Positions 1 to 13,345 of a DNA stretch of 64,000 nt are shown piece after piece. The stretch is from Pararge aegeria. Taxonomy: Eukaryota > Arthropoda > Insecta > Lepidoptera > Nymphalidae. Location: NCBI RefSeq assembly GCF_905163445.1, contig NC_053196.1, positions 10,813,501 to 10,877,500 on the forward strand, in the 5' to 3' direction. Each line of letters starts with the position of its first letter. The stretch's first letter is position 1. The notes beneath the pieces were generated by a model. That model searched no databases. It had not been told where the DNA came from and was given only the letters and a program-made list of their open reading frames with translations. The translations under genes and the position numbers were made by a program.

Positions 1-1379
1 TGACTAGGAAGTAGAAACTCGTAGATTTCACAGCATTTACTGCAATTGTCTTCAACTTTAACAGCGTAATAGAAAATGCATCGATCTCAAGAAACATTTT
101 ATTCTATCTCCTATTATGGCGTCCGTATTACACTGCTGTTTAGTTATTTTCTTTTAGAGCGCTTCTTTTCAATTAAGTAACTCGTTTCTTTGATACTCTC
201 TTAATTTATATTACTGTTAACTTGTTACTTTAAATTATTTATATTTTATTTGGTTCAAACACGAGTGCATACTTTGATGTTAAAGAGTTTTTAAAGTACT
301 TTGTTTCATATAGGTAAAACACATATTTTGTGTAAAGTAAGTATAAACATAAATAAAAAAACATAATATTTGGACTTGTTGACAAATATTATTCATTCTA
401 TAAAAAAAGTCTTTTTATTTATTAATCATGATATCAATTCAGTTAGTATATCATCATGAAGATAAAAACATTGTTTGTCATTTGAATTCGACCCTATTAT
501 AAGTTTTAAATAATTGTAAAATTGATTACTCGAAGTTATGTTATGTTGTGTTATGTTATCTCGAAGTTATGAAGAATTATGTTATTGCATCCCGAGCTGT
601 TTTTTCTAGTCCGTTATTTTGTCAAACACTATGAGTGTAAATAGTAAAAACTTTCTTTTATTTCCTAAAACATGGATACTATGAAATCTTATAATTAATG
701 AGTAATTTGCGATACCTACGTTTTCACTAGTTTAGTTTATAGAATCGTTAATCGTTCGTTCTACTTTTACATTTTACCATCAATTAGCTGGGATTGCGTG
801 AAATTTTTCGAATCAAACTCGTGTAGCCAAAAATTTCAAAACTTACCTATTTCATAATCATTTCACAATTCTCCAATCATTTTTGGCTGATTTATTGTAT
901 ATAGTACCTATAATTAATTTTATTATAAAATTTTATTAATTTAGCCCTATAATATAAATTTATATATCTCCGATTTATTAAGCACCGAACAATGTTGTTC
1001 GCAGACCAATTATACAAATCTGCGCAATATATAATAATACATTATTCTCTAAAACATTGATCCCAAACAATTTCCTTTCTTGTCTCAAGCGGTGAATGTG
1101 TGCAGACTGTTTAATTTACTTGAAAACCTCTAAGAAGCATGTTCACGAAGCGTACAAAGCTTCGGAAGAAATATTGTAATGTAACGATAAAGAAAGAATA
1201 CGATGTCGTCGTTTGCGTTTGTTTTACGTTACAACAAAAGTTGATGTGTTGTAGTTTCGTGACCCGCTAGATAAAATCATGAAACCAATATGTAGTCTTT
1301 ATACTATCCGATTCTATATTACCATGTAAATTGTACCATCTGCTGTAGCAGATTTTTAAATAAAGTATTGTAGTAGCCT

Positions 1380-1790
1380 TGGGTTATACAGTCCGTTCGG
1401 GGGAATACTACACTGCCCTGCTTATCTGCTATCACACAGTATTGCTGTGTTCCGGTCTGCTAGGCATAGTTGTCCGTGTAATTAAAGGAACATGAGCCTT
1501 AACACAACGCCGCAGTGTGAGACGACCTCCAGCCCGCTGGACACATGGCCTTGAAAAGGTGACTGGATGAGAAAGGCGGAGGACCGCGTGTGGTGGCGCG
1601 CTCTTGGAAAGGTTCAGCAGTGGACGCTTGTGGGCTGTTGATGATGAGCCTTAACACAACGCCTCAGGTTGATGGGCACAGGGTGGCACACACTTGCAGG
1701 ACGTCTGCTTTGCATGCCCTGCGAAATGTCGCTCTGTTTATAGACGATAGTTTTCCATTTACCATCACGTGGGCCATATCAACATAACAT
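1380..1790 (-). repeat. Dispersed repeat family C, minus strand, interrupted by a LINE end
   Basis: Both halves resemble the copies at 44.19-44.76, 49.03-49.2 and 58.39-58.64 kb when read on the minus strand. Shared words include 'gggcatgcaaagcagacgtcctgcaa', split here over the 5' half at 1668-1790, and 'accggaacacagcaatactg' in the 3' half at 1380-1491. The halves are separated by the fragment at 1516-1643. The family is common in this window, but I cannot name it in a repeat library. Confidence 0.55.
1516..1643 (+). mobile_element. 5'-truncated RTE-type LINE 3' end with 24-bp target-site duplication
   Basis: The piece reads 'aggcggaggaccgcgtgtgg...cagcagtggacgcttgtgg' (words shortened) and ends in a GTTGATGATG tail. 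This matches the terminal coding and tail pattern of the RTE-like LINE ends at 40.6-41.0 and 59.45-60.14 kb. It is flanked by a direct repeat at 1492-1515 and 1644-1667, which begins ATGAGCCTTAACACAACGCC and has one mismatch in 24 bp. The flanking DNA rejoins into one family C repeat, so this is a real insertion with its target duplication. Confidence 0.6.
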
Positions 1791-2589
1791 TGTCTTGACG
1801 ATAAACGGACTCTTTTTTTTAGGGAATAATATTTTATGCCTAAAAATTAAAGTTGAAATATTTTTTTATTTTCTACATTTAATGCGATGTGGCTTACTCT
1901 AAGAGATATATTTATTCAGATTTATATTGAAGTTTAAACTCTATTATATTTATTTATTAAATGTGTTTTGTATATAATAAATTTATGCATGCTCCAAGAT
2001 GGTTGTTGACTTGGCTCAAACTTACATACTGTTAATACGAGTGGAGGTCTTAGGATAGATCTTTCTCGTATTAACACACGTTTCAATTTAAAAAAAAAAA
2101 TGATTACTATGATGGCTTTTTTATATTAAAATGATGTTTGAAAGGCTATGCGTCCTAGTTGAGAGACTGCATCTGATAGATACATTGCCTATATTTATCG
2201 AATCGTTCGAAAGCGGAAACGATGTTGCATAACTACGCTTGTTTTTTCTGCTAACACATGCTAAGCTCAACTTGTATTATCTAAAGGAATTGTGTGCTAA
2301 TTCCTTTGCTTTACTTACTAGAAATTCTGAATAGAAATTAAAACATTTATTCATTAAATGTAACCCGGACTCGATTGTTTTAGTAATTGCTCATTTTCTT
2401 TTAGTAGTTACTAATTAATACTAATGGCAGTTATTTGGGTCATCGCAATCGGAAACACTATTGAAATTGGGGCTCGACAGCGTGATGTTTTGGTAGGATT
2501 GTATCAGCAGCTGTGGTCAGTACAAAAAGGCGTGATTTTAGATCGTGTTAGCTCTAATGGAAATCGTATACGAGATTAATTATCTCGAA

Positions 2590-2765
2590 TTCAAATTCAA
2601 AATTCAATTACAGGCCTACTTAATATAAGTTTTTTCAAAAGTATGTCTGTATATTATGACTGTACCGCCAGTTCGGAAATCACATTCTGCTGAAAAGAGG
2701 CCGTCAAGAAACTCAGTAGTTGCTCCTTTCCAACATCAACATTTTACAATATAATAATCATTATA
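2590..2765 (+). repeat. LINE-like 3'-end fragment (family F)
   Basis: The fragment contains the words 'ttcggaaatcacattctgct' and 'aagaaactcagtagttgctc', followed by 'tttccaacatcaacatttta'. The same words in degenerate form recur on the minus strand at about 13345-13200 and, for the 5' part, at 44155-44085. In lepidopteran genomes this is a common non-LTR 3' end. Only the non-coding or terminal part is left. Confidence 0.5.
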
Positions 2766-4264
2766 TTGTGATAAATGCAGGGCCGCCTGCTTACAGAAAA
2801 CTTGTCATTAAGTAATTCATCAATTGTTATCTTTTGTGATACTTGGGATTTAACACAATGTTTAATTGTCGTATGTATTGGAACGTTTTAAATTCCCTTG
2901 GCAATCATGTTGTTATGAAATATTCCAACTTTAATATTTACTAATCATATTAACGTTAAACTTCTATTTACAGACCGATTCTCTTATAAAAGTGCAAGGA
3001 TTTGGAGCTCGGACTCTCCACACTATAAACAGACAATTTACCGTGGTGCCTTACTTCGGGTAGGTACTGAGTTGTTTTCAGAAAACCGCCACAGGGAATC
3101 AAACCTGTTATCCGTAGTTGTAAATGCTCACGAGCATACCAACGAGAAGGACAGTTCCAAGAAGTAAAATAAAAACAAACAGCTCGTAAAAATATAAATA
3201 TCAAAGGCACTCTACGATCCATCGAAAGAACAAAAGGAAGAACGACGAAAAGATTTTAATTAATTAACGAGCAGGAAATCTATTTAAAGATCTTCAGAAG
3301 TGGGAATTCTAGATCAAAGATACTATTTCACACCGGTATAAGCAGAGATTGATCTCTTGATTGGAGTGTGACAATATATTGTTATCTAAACAATACGTAA
3401 TCAAAATATAAGAAGCACGTTCGTAATGCACGCAACACGGAAGCGTCTTATAACAAATCTTCGTAGTTAGTTGATATAGTTGTGTCAGAACAAAATAATA
3501 ATTAAATCAATCGTGTGTGTAGTCATCTTGGCTTAAGCTAGCTTTTCCCCGATGATACGCCCGCGTTTACCGGCTTAAAAGTATCCCACTTCTGTATCCA
3601 AAACGAAAGCTATCTCTTGAACATGTAAATATTCTATTAATTGCAAGAATTAGGCAAGATGGTGGTACGTAAGTTTTAAACAAAACTACCTTTGTAAATT
3701 TATTTAAAAAAAAATAATGGATCCTAATTCAACGTGGCCACAATTATGCATAATCTGTGATCGATGAAGTTCGAAAAGGAATTCAAAATGACAGGATCCC
3801 TGATTGAAAAAAGGAGATCATTGAAAGAATGACGAATCGGATGTAAAAAAGAAAGGAATGTTATGCTTTAGATACACTATTAAACTCTGTCAGACCAGAA
3901 TAAAGGGATTCGTTTAGTTAAATAACTTTTGAAAATTTTGCAGAGAAAGGACCGGAGGGAGACAAAAATTAAAAAAACTAAGAGATGTGCTTCAAACTTA
4001 TAATAGTGTTGCCGCATCTGTTATAAATTAGTAGGTTAGAGGTTATGAACTAAAATAAATTGACATGTATAAAAATAGTGCTATCCTTTTCTCGGGAATT
4101 GTGTGAAAAGGGCAGTACTACTTTTAGACTTGTCACATAAGCTTGGTATTTGTGTGCAACAGAAACGGCACTACATAGTTTTGATGACAAAGCCACAGCC
4201 TTTCACAGCTTAGCTTCGCTGCTGGCAACGCTTAACCAATTCTTAAAACCTTACTTAACAATTA

Positions 4265-4475
4265 CAAAGTTTTATTTATCATTGTCATCATTATCAACCC
4301 ATTTCCGGGCACGGGTCTCTTCTCAGAATTAAAATAGTTTCGGACGTAATTCAACACGCTGGCCAAGTGCGGATTGGGCTTTAAAGAACATTGCAGAGAA
4401 CTCCCAAGCATGGAGGTAAACTCACGATTTTTACCGTCAGTTAAAACAAGTGATATTTTAATTGCTTAAATAAAC
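4265..4475 (-). repeat. SINE family A remnant, minus strand
   Basis: It shares the block 'acacgctggccaagtgcgga' and the downstream block 'agttaaaacaagtgatattt' with the other family A copies. The ATC-rich tail ('tcatcattatcaaccca') is on the left, so the element runs on the minus strand. It is degenerate and I see no clear target duplication. Confidence 0.5.
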
Positions 4476-5882
4476 TTGACGTTTTGTTTTACGTTTCAGA
4501 AATAGTTACGTGAATTTTCCAACTGACAGAACTTTTTCAAATAAAGTTTCAGTTTGAAATATGTCGTTCCAGTTGTAACTCAGCGATGCTCTCTGTTCTT
4601 TTGTAAATAAAAGTGTTTGTTTCGTTACTCAAACTAGTAGCTCGTTTGGATATTAGATTTCACATTCTGTTGAAAAATTATATCTGGAAAATCAGTGGGT
4701 AAGATGCTGAATGCTGCTAAATAAGGTTTTAAGAACTTAAACTACCTACTAATAAAATTATGTAGTTATTCACTGATAAAAAAATATGATCGATATATTG
4801 ATCATATTTCTAACTAATTGGCTATCCGCTTGACATGGTTCATTAAAATTTTCGCGATAGAAATTTGATAGAAAAACACTTAAAAATGTTTTAAAAAAAT
4901 TACTCTGACGCTTGTGTGGCTTTTGAGTACCCAAGCAAGCGGCGATCAGGTCTTCCGAGTGAGTAAAATCCTCACAATATACGCCGTTTCAAGGATAAGA
5001 TAAGTGCTTATATGGTTATTGATACCCGGCGTATATTTTGTTAGCTAAAACATTTTAAATCATTCTCTCCATTACATGTATGTGTGTGATTCTCTATCGT
5101 GACACATCGTGGTTTGAAACGAATTCAAAGAAGTTTCACTTCAAAAAATACCATCATTAGTTGGGGCAGAAAAAAGGTTATTCCAGATTTTTCAAAAAAC
5201 CGAAACCAACGCCGATGAAGTCGCCGTAAACTAGAACAAAAATGTTGTAGCTAAATATTCAACTCCGTGCCCATATACAGGCCCATAGTAAAAGAAAATG
5301 TAACAAGCATTTTCCTAACTACGAAACGACATGCTTGTGAATACCGACGGGGGTTTTCGGCGTTGTCTCGGCGGCCTTGTTTTGTAAGATACGTCAATTC
5401 CTCTTCCTTATTCTCTATTCACAATAGTGGCGTCCTACTTCCGCTGCCAGGTCAAAAAGAACTTCTGTACATACCTATTACTATTCATAAAAATAAATTT
5501 ACATGAATATGTAAATAACTGAACCACCAGAAGATGATCGTATCGGAGTAAAGAATATTTGAGTGGTAAATTATAGCACGTGTTACGGTGCAGTGAATGA
5601 GTTCATACACGTTATTTTTTTTAAATTATAATAACGTGTACGGACTTATCCAACGCGAGTAACCGCTGGACACAGCTAGTATAAATCTAATTTCGAGGAA
5701 GTTTGCTTTGATGTGATTAGAATGTGTACAAAAAGTTATCTTTTTGTAGTTCTGGTATTAAAGTGATAAGAATGCACTCTCACGGTGTTTTTTGGTTATA
5801 TGTCAAAACTATATATTTCAGTTGAGTCATCGACTTCAAATTTGAAATAAAACTGGGTTACTAAGTACCTTCTACCATATGT

Positions 5883-6192
5883 TATTACAGACTTTATTGA
5901 AATATTTTAGGAGAAGTTTTTATATTTGTAAGAGCAGATATTACAGGAGAAACTGTTAATTAATAAACCCGATTTCTTTAGCCAGAAAGATTATACGTTT
6001 CCTTTTAATGTTCAGAAACCTCCGTGCGCAAATCGTATTACAGAACTTTATTGAAATATTTTAGGAGAGGTTTTTATATTTGTAAGAGCAGATATTATAG
6101 CAAAAACAGTCTGTTAATTAATAAACCGGTTTCTTTAGCCAGAAAGATTATACTGTTCCTTTTAAGGTTTTGAAACCTCCTAGCACAAATCA
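5883..6192. repeat. Two-copy tandem duplication, unit about 153 bp
   Basis: Unit 1 (about 5883-6035) and unit 2 (about 6036-6192) are near-identical over their full length. Both contain 'ctttattgaaatattttagg', 'tatatttgtaagagcagata' and 'tttagccagaaagattatac', and both end near 'gcacaaat' or 'gcgcaaat'. The differences are scattered substitutions plus small indels. There is no coding potential. Confidence 0.8.
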
Positions 6193-6829
6193 GATTCGAA
6201 TTTAGCGAGTTCTTTAATATGTTACGAATTTACAAACATTATCCAGTTTTTTTTACATAAAAAGAAAATTATTTTCTTGTGCGATTCACGGCTGAACAGT
6301 ATAATATTAAAGAGTTATAAAACTGAAATTACTTGGCCTATTAATCCGATCCAAATTTCATTTGAGACACATTTATTGCGGCTTCCGTGTACATATTGTA
6401 TCAAAGAGGCGACGAGACCGAAAATTTATGTGCCGTTTTTATCTAAAAGGAATCCTGCAACCATAGGGGCCGACAGGCTTTCATTTTGCTGAAAAGCGCA
6501 ATTTTCCCCTTTCAGTATGGCCGCCGTGAAATCGTTATCGTCTGCGCGCTGCTTCAGCCATTTCCTAATAACGAAATAGCGTGCAACTTGCTTTTATAAC
6601 GTCTACTAACCCACTAGGTATCTACCTACCTATTGATTAAGAACTGCCGTTACCTACTTTTATTTAACTATTTTTTTTTAAACTTCATCTATATATATAT
6701 ATGAATAGAATAGTTCACTGCTGGACTAGAGGTCTTTGCAACGGAAGGGTTCGCCAATTCAACTAAACCAAAGAGTATACCTACAAGCACTACGACAGAC
6801 CATATCGCTGCCTGTCCGTGGTAAAACCT

Positions 6830-7100
6830 TGGGTTGCTACTGATAATCAGATATAGATACAGAGCTAAGGAGGTGACCTAACTATCTGTATCATAGACTC
6901 GTTGCTCTGTTGCTTCGTCATGGAAGGACAAACTACAAAAGCACTGTGTTCTTATAAATGGAGGTCCCGGGTTTGGAACCCCACGAAAACCAAGGAGTGC
7001 CAAATGATTTAGCGTTCCGGTACGATGCCGCGTAGAAACCGATTGGGTTGGTTGTGATACCCTATTAATATACAGGTTAACCTGCTACGACCGAATTAAA
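6830..7100 (-). repeat. Dispersed repeat family B, minus strand
   Basis: It contains 'tagcgttccggtacgatgcc' and 'gcgtagaaaccgattgggtt', then 'caggttaacctgct'. These are the reverse complement of the family B core seen at 54.82-55.06 and 57.22-57.56 kb ('ggtttctacgcgacatcg...ccggaacgc'). Divergence is substantial. The origin is unknown; it may be a SINE or LINE end. Confidence 0.45.
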
Positions 7101-8774
7101 AACATACAGAACACTCATTCAGTCATTATTGCATGCAGTGCATTGTGTCCAAAAACAGTGAAAACGCTACCCGCAAATCTCACTTCACAACCGTGGAATG
7201 TTGCTAGCTCAAAAAACTTTTTCCCATTTTAGGGTAAATGTTTAGAACATTAGAGGTAAAATAGTTACTGTCAACTGCTAAATGATACGAAGTGGCTAAC
7301 CGCATATAATCAATATATGTATATCATATTATGGTTAACATTGTACAAATACTTATTCGATACCATTTATATGAACATTTTACAAAACATTATATTTATT
7401 TCTGATTTCTCTTTAGTGGGAACGATATATTTAGCGCCAGACGTTTTCAATATCCATAAAATATCAAAGTTGTGATCATCTATCAAATCGTGTTGCTACA
7501 GATATGTCAAACCAATAGCGAATCGAAGCGTCGTCTACTTATATACAGCTTTTTTTAGCTAGTTTTTAAGTTTATTATGAAGTTATCCTTCGTTCATATA
7601 GCAAATCAACTCTCAAGTTGTAGGTCTACTCATATATAAATTACATTTATTAGTATTAGCTTTATAAATGCCAAATATGTGTAGGTAAACTACATAATTA
7701 TATTCTTTTTACTTTTTTTTTAAACCCAAACTCAATTTAATTGAAGTGGGTATAAAAAAGAACTATTTTGATCTATCGTGGCTTTAGCGGATCAAGGCTA
7801 GGTACAGTAGACAACGATTTTCATATTTTTTAAAAACACATGGACTTTAATAATAGAACATATGATTGCCAACTTCGGATGGGAAAGAGAAGTTTGTTTT
7901 AGTATCAACAGATTTCGCTATTATTATCACTTACAACATTTAAACCGATTATAATCTTAAATTTATATTTCCGGAGTTACATCTCACGACTGCAATTTAA
8001 TTTCATTTTTAACTAAAAAATTAACTGCGACCAAAAACACACGTGTCCCAGTTAGGTATTCCGCGCCACGTTTATTTACTTTGTAACTGTTATTTGTTAC
8101 TATGTATACCCTTTCACAACGCGTATCGTCTGCCTGGGGTACAAATATCAATTAATAAAGTTTATTTAGCGATAACCTAGCAATATTACAAACATACTCT
8201 TGTTAATGTCGGTTTACATATATTAGCCAATTTAGTGCTTAATATGCTGTTCCAGCTGCGACTGCCAGCTGAAATTTAATTGAATAGGTATCTGATAAAA
8301 CTATTGCCATCGCGCTGAGCCTAAACTCCTAAAGTCTTTCTCCGTAGAGTGCCTTTTACCTATAAACATTTGACGAGATCGACGTTTATTTTTCTGTTTC
8401 CTTATCCAAAACAGTAGTGACATTTTTTTTCAACATTATTACCTGTAGGTTTCTCTTGCTATTTTTTTTTTTTTTTTTTGTATTTTACTTTTTATCCTCT
8501 GATGGCAAAATGGTGGCCAAAAGGTGAAAAATAATTTAGTTTTTTAAAACAAAAAAAAATTATTGCCCTCGATGCGTTTTCCAGGGAGGAAGTAGGGGAA
8601 TTTATTTGTATGAAAAATCCTGCCCAGTGCGGATTGCCTTGTTTTAGCGATGTTAATGATAATTACTTGAGGTAACGTGTTTTCTGAGGGGAATGCGTGG
8701 ACAAAGCCAAATTCCGAACTTCGGGCAGGTACCTACAGATAATTTCTTGACAACATACCGCAAGCAATAATATG

Positions 8775-9160
8775 TTTGTCCTCGTGATCTGCAGGCGAAC
8801 ATGCTAATCACTAGACCAACAAGGCAGTTGACAAAACAGTGATATAGACTGTTAATACTACAGTTGGGTTAACCAGTTTTCTATCACGAAGACTGCCCGT
8901 TTTGAAGACCTCCTTTGGTGTGGTTTTAAGTGAGATAGCGTAGGCAGCGTTAATATGGTACTTTAAAATTTCTGAATTTTCTCTAGTGTGGCTAGTCACT
9001 CTACCGACAATGCAGTGCGATTTAGCGTTTCGATGCGATGCCACGTAAACCCATTAAGAATGTGGGCTTAATCAAGCTGCGAGACACCCTAACAGGTTAG
9101 CCCGTTACTATCTTAGACTGCATCATGACTTACAACTAAGTGAGATTACAGTCAACGGTT
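8775..9160 (-). repeat. tRNA-like SINE head and family B remnant, minus strand
   Basis: On the minus strand, 8830-8775 reads like a tRNA-derived head ('ttggtctagtgattagcatg'). It lacks a good B box, so this is not a tRNA gene. Next to it, 8985-9160 carries the family B words in reverse complement: 'gatgcgatgccacgtaaacc' and 'acaggttagcccgt'. These look like two decayed repeats lying side by side. Confidence 0.4.
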
Positions 9161-11189
9161 AACTTGTAGTTTAATAATAATATCAAAAATCAGCGCTTCC
9201 CCTAATGCTGTCAACACGAGTGCCAACATGTGTGCCAAAACATCAATACCTACCAAAATACCATCGACCCCGCTTTCATAAGTTTGTTACACATAATTAT
9301 ATGGCACATATATTGCGAACGCGAAGAGGAGATATAAGGGTACAGAACAACGTCGAGGCAACAATGCAAAATAAACAAAGGGGATTCAGGATCCGGCGGG
9401 AATCCTCATCCTATTCCTTTTCGTGTCCACCAAGTAGTGTAGTCCGATAAAAAAACTGGGACGGCTCCAAATTGAACCGTCCTCACTCTAAGGCGCAAAT
9501 TGTTATGTGACCTAGTTACGATAACGTTTGTCAAACGATTGCGTTAATCATACAAAATAGACACCTGGAATGGTTAGATCTGAATAAGGACATCGACTGG
9601 TATAATATTAAGCGATGGTTTACCCTTAAGTAGAAATATATAGATATTCATAAATAGATTAACTAATTTAATTAGCCAACTAGCGGTTTGCCCAACTTTG
9701 TCCTCATATAAATTTTAAAGTTTGTTAGTTCAAATAGATTTTAAAGTGGCAGTTTTGTTGCATACCTCCGTACAAATTTGGATATTATTCCGAATTTGTT
9801 ATCTTAAAACTGAAGCTAAATAAATTTAATGTCTGTTAAAAACAATTTACCTATACAATCTTATATAGATTGTAGAATTGTTAATCATTACCACACAAAC
9901 CCTCTAAAAGGCGAAAATTAAAAAAAACCTTCCTTGGTTATATTCTCTACGGTAGGTACTCCAAATTCCTACGTCCAATCGTTCGGGCTGTAGGTTGCGC
10001 ATCAATCAGTCAGGAAATAGCTATAGAAGATATATTATACTCAGCTTATTTAATTAGCGCTCTTTTCTCGCAGTCAAGCAAAAAACCCGGAAAAATAGAC
10101 GTGACCAGTGACTCGGTAGCTTAAGTAAAAAAGTGGGACCTGTATTCTGTACAAAGTAAGCAGGAAACGCCCAGGATGCCACTGCTATTATACAGCATTT
10201 ACATAGTCAAGCTATTGTGCCAGAACCATTATCCATTGTGTATTTTAATTAAGATTTTCCTCTAAAATCTACGAACATTTTTGTGGTGATTATTTTATTA
10301 TGTCTTTTTATATTATTTATTTTTATCTAGGACTGTAGGATATTTTAAACGCACGTTGTACATGCTCTTTTCTATTATTATATTACTAGCCGCTGACATA
10401 AAAGGGGTAATTTCTTTGTTTTTGCTTTGTCTGTCTTTGCTTCAACTTGTTTGTCAATGTTTTTTGTTTCATTAATTTTTAAAGGTGTGACGGAAACCTT
10501 TAATAATAAAGTTGAAGAGTTATTTTTTTAAACGCGCATACGTTGGAACTTTTAGGCTTATTTGAAAAATATTATTTATAATTGATAGATATAGGCCATT
10601 TAACATAATATAACCAAAGCAAACGAAGAAGTAGCGCAAGTAGGAAGAATTTGATGGTATATTATATTTCTTAACGAAAGGTCGTCTTTAGTAACCAAAT
10701 TGTCTTGGTAATTGCTGAGTACAAGTGTCGGTGAAAGTTAGTAGTCTTCGGAAATGACTCATATTTTTAACATACATGACTTGTGTAACTTTAAACAATG
10801 TTATTTTTTATTATAGATTTAACTTAGCCGAAAGCCCATAAATAATAACCTTGTAATCTTATAAATATTTAGTTATCTACTTTCTTATTGCTACAAGCAT
10901 ATTACATACTTATTACAACATGACATCATTTCTTATCGGTCCACGATTTCATATGAATACTTGTATTAGGAGATTTTGATAATAACATCTTATAAACAAA
11001 TGAGTAACGTAACATCGTTATTTAAATTTCATAACTAAACAATCGTTCATTTAGAAAGTCAGTTCCTAAGTAGTCAGCTGTAAGTACTACTAAACCACGT
11101 GGTTTCAAAAACGGTAGACTTAAATTTAACAAATGAAAATCTTTGAACAAGAGACGTATGTAGATGTTTCTGTATTGTTTTGATGGGTC

Positions 11190-11555
11190 AAAAGGCCCTA
11201 GCTAATGCAGAGTGTAACTTGCTAAGGAAAGTGAGTTCCTCTCCCCTCCCTCGGTTCCCAGCCGGCGACAATGGTGCGGGCGTGCGGTCGCGTACCTGCT
11301 TGAGAGCCGCGATGCGCACCTCCGCTTCACCTCGCCACGGAAACGGCCACGAGCAGGTAGCGAACTGGCGGCCTAGTGCTCAGTGCGCGCGTTCTCTCGC
11401 CGCCGGTGGTAGTGTCCAAAGTGCGCGGACGCACGCGCGCGAACCGCGAGCATGCTCTCTACGCCTAGCTTGTGAAGTGTCATCCTAGTGCATCAAACAA
11501 CTTGCGATATGTCCTGTGAAAGGAGAACAAAGGCCGCCCGTTTCCTCGACCTGCG
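11190..11555 (+). promoter_or_regulatory. GC-rich island: probable promoter and first exon of gustavus
   Basis: This ~360-bp island is strikingly GC- and CpG-rich in an otherwise AT-rich region. It ends in a consensus splice donor, exon...CTGCG followed by GTGAGT at 11556. The next strong GC-rich acceptor-led exon on this strand is the gustavus exon at 28507, so a long first intron is plausible. An ATG at 11509 gives 15 codons plus two bases (CG) before the donor, and these join in frame to the open frame that precedes the conserved gustavus start. I see the island and the donor; the link to gustavus is inference. Confidence 0.45.
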
Positions 11556-13199
11556 GTGAGTTCGCCGCATCATGCTTCCTGTCACGACCGACCAATCCTT
11601 TGTTGAATCCTCGCTAAGAATGACGTGTGTCCGTCTCTTTTTAACGCGCTTACCTGCCAGCCGAACAGATGCTCAAAGTGCGTGTCTTTAACTGTCGGAA
11701 TATTCTTACAAGAATAGCTTGATTTTATTGCAGTACCGAGGTATCTGCGGAAATGCTTAAGGAAATAATTATCAATGCTATTATTCCTTCCAAGGATTTT
11801 GCAATAAGTTGTTAAATAATAAGTTTCCAGTTGGTAACGTTAATATTTGAAGTACAAAGCTATTAAGTGTAACCTTGAGAGACTTAGTTACGAAATCAGC
11901 GACCCGAGCACATGTAATCTTAACAAAATTAGTGGCCTTGATTTTGCCTCCCAGCAATTCAAGGTTTTTAACCTTCAAATTCGATGTTCTTATTGGATTC
12001 TTCACGTCAAACCTAGTTTCTTATCTCTTAGAGCACAATAATATCTAGAGGATAAATTCTAAAAACACGATGAAATTCTCTTGACAATAACAAGAGAATA
12101 ATAGTTGCTATATCATGAAGAACAACTTTCTGGCGGAATGCAGACGGCTGGGCAATAATGGCTCAGGCAAAGATGTGGGGCGCTCCCCGCCTCGCCTCCC
12201 GGCCTTGAAAGGCTCTTGACCAGGCCAGCGTCGCCGATGTTGTATTTATTGCAACCTCCACGATCCGTACCGGCGAGGTTATTGACGTCTCGAGACACAA
12301 CAATTCATTTTCATGGGAAAATGTAACTACAACCACTGTCTCTGCTGATCCTGCTTGAGACGATTGTCTTCACATCGAGCTCGTTTAATGAATAACCACA
12401 ATACCTATTACGTCACTCCTAAGCTTATTTTCCGCATTTGAAGTTTGATAGTTAACAACGTGAGTCACGGAACGCAAACGGCGAATAAAAAATAAACTTT
12501 TTAGTACTATTTTCATAGAAGATGCACCAGATGGAATATCCTCTGAACGCACTAAAGCAATGTGTTTCTCGTATAAATGTATATTTGTGTGCCTGCCACA
12601 GTCGCGAACATCTATAAATACACTCGTCAGGCAAGCACGGTCGTAGGATCGATGCCCAGAGAGTCCTAGGTGAAGGCCGATTGTCTTAGTTCCTCGCCCT
12701 TTAAACACAGCATCCCATTCACGATTAACTGCAACTGCACTTTCTAATCTTATTTAAATACTTCAAATCCTTTCAATTCCGATATTGTTGAATATCCGAT
12801 TAGGTATCGAATTAAAGATGACCTACAATCAGATAAATTCTGAACGTACCATATGGCGACAGATCGACACTTCAAAGCGAATGAGGTCGACATATGTTGC
12901 CGCTTTCACTCCCTACATCACAATCGCTATTACGTATATTTTTATTTATAAATAGGCGCATATTCGAATGACATGTTTATATTCCGTTTATCCATGCAAA
13001 TGCACCACCGTGGAAATAAAGTATGCCAGCCGTAACTTCCGCGTATTATGTGCTTTAGAGTTGTGTTTTTAATTTTTGTTTGAGAAGAATAATGCGGCCG
13101 GAGAAGATGAAGGCAATTTAATATATAAAACTGTAAGTTAGTAAGCGAGTTGCCCTTCATTTTGTATACTTTCAATGAATAAAGTATGTAGTGGTAGTG

Positions 13200-13345
13200 A
13201 TTCATAAAAATGAAATTTAAATTACATAATTGTAAGTTGTTGATCTTGGAAAAGAGCAACTGCTGAGGTTCTTCCCGGCTTCTTTTCGGTGGAGTCTGCG
13301 TTCCGAAGCGGTGTTTGAAACAGACCGACTTGAAGTTTCAAAAGT
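13200..13345 (-). repeat. LINE-like 3'-end fragment (family F), minus strand
   Basis: Read on the minus strand it contains 'accgaaaagaagccgggaag' and then 'ttccaagatcaacaacttac', matching the plus-strand copy at 2590-2765. The encoded relic (…TEKKPGRTSAVALFQ…) is the usual shadow of this repeat and not a host exon. Confidence 0.5.

Larger units (their letters stand above)
1..11150. other. Gene-free AT-rich stretch with decayed repeats
   Basis: I find no open frame here with recognisable protein features, and no exon chain can be built. The stretch is strongly AT-rich. It holds the interrupted family C repeat and LINE fragment near 1.4-1.8 kb, a LINE 3' end near 2.6 kb, SINE and family B remnants near 4.3, 6.8 and 9.0 kb, and a tandem duplication near 6 kb. 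Small perfect inverted repeats lie at 4783-4810 (AATATGATC arms) and 5607-5639 (ACACGTTATT arms). A T-rich run sits at about 8462-8480. It may be upstream intergenic DNA of gustavus, but nothing in the sequence proves that. Confidence 0.6.

Noticed and set aside
11270..11370. Possible minus-strand exon (…EAEVRIAALKQ before GTACGCG) in the GC island
   Set aside because: The donor and short frame look plausible, but there is no partner exon and no recognisable protein. GC-rich DNA gives such frames easily.
11180..11488. Plus-strand frame whose first residues read MGQK, like gustavus
   Set aside because: The rest bears no resemblance to SPSB proteins. It lies in the GC-rich leader region where open frames are expected by chance.
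12113..12708. Minus-strand frames of 60-107 codons with somewhat higher GC
   Set aside because: No recognisable protein, no signal peptide and no supporting splice sites.
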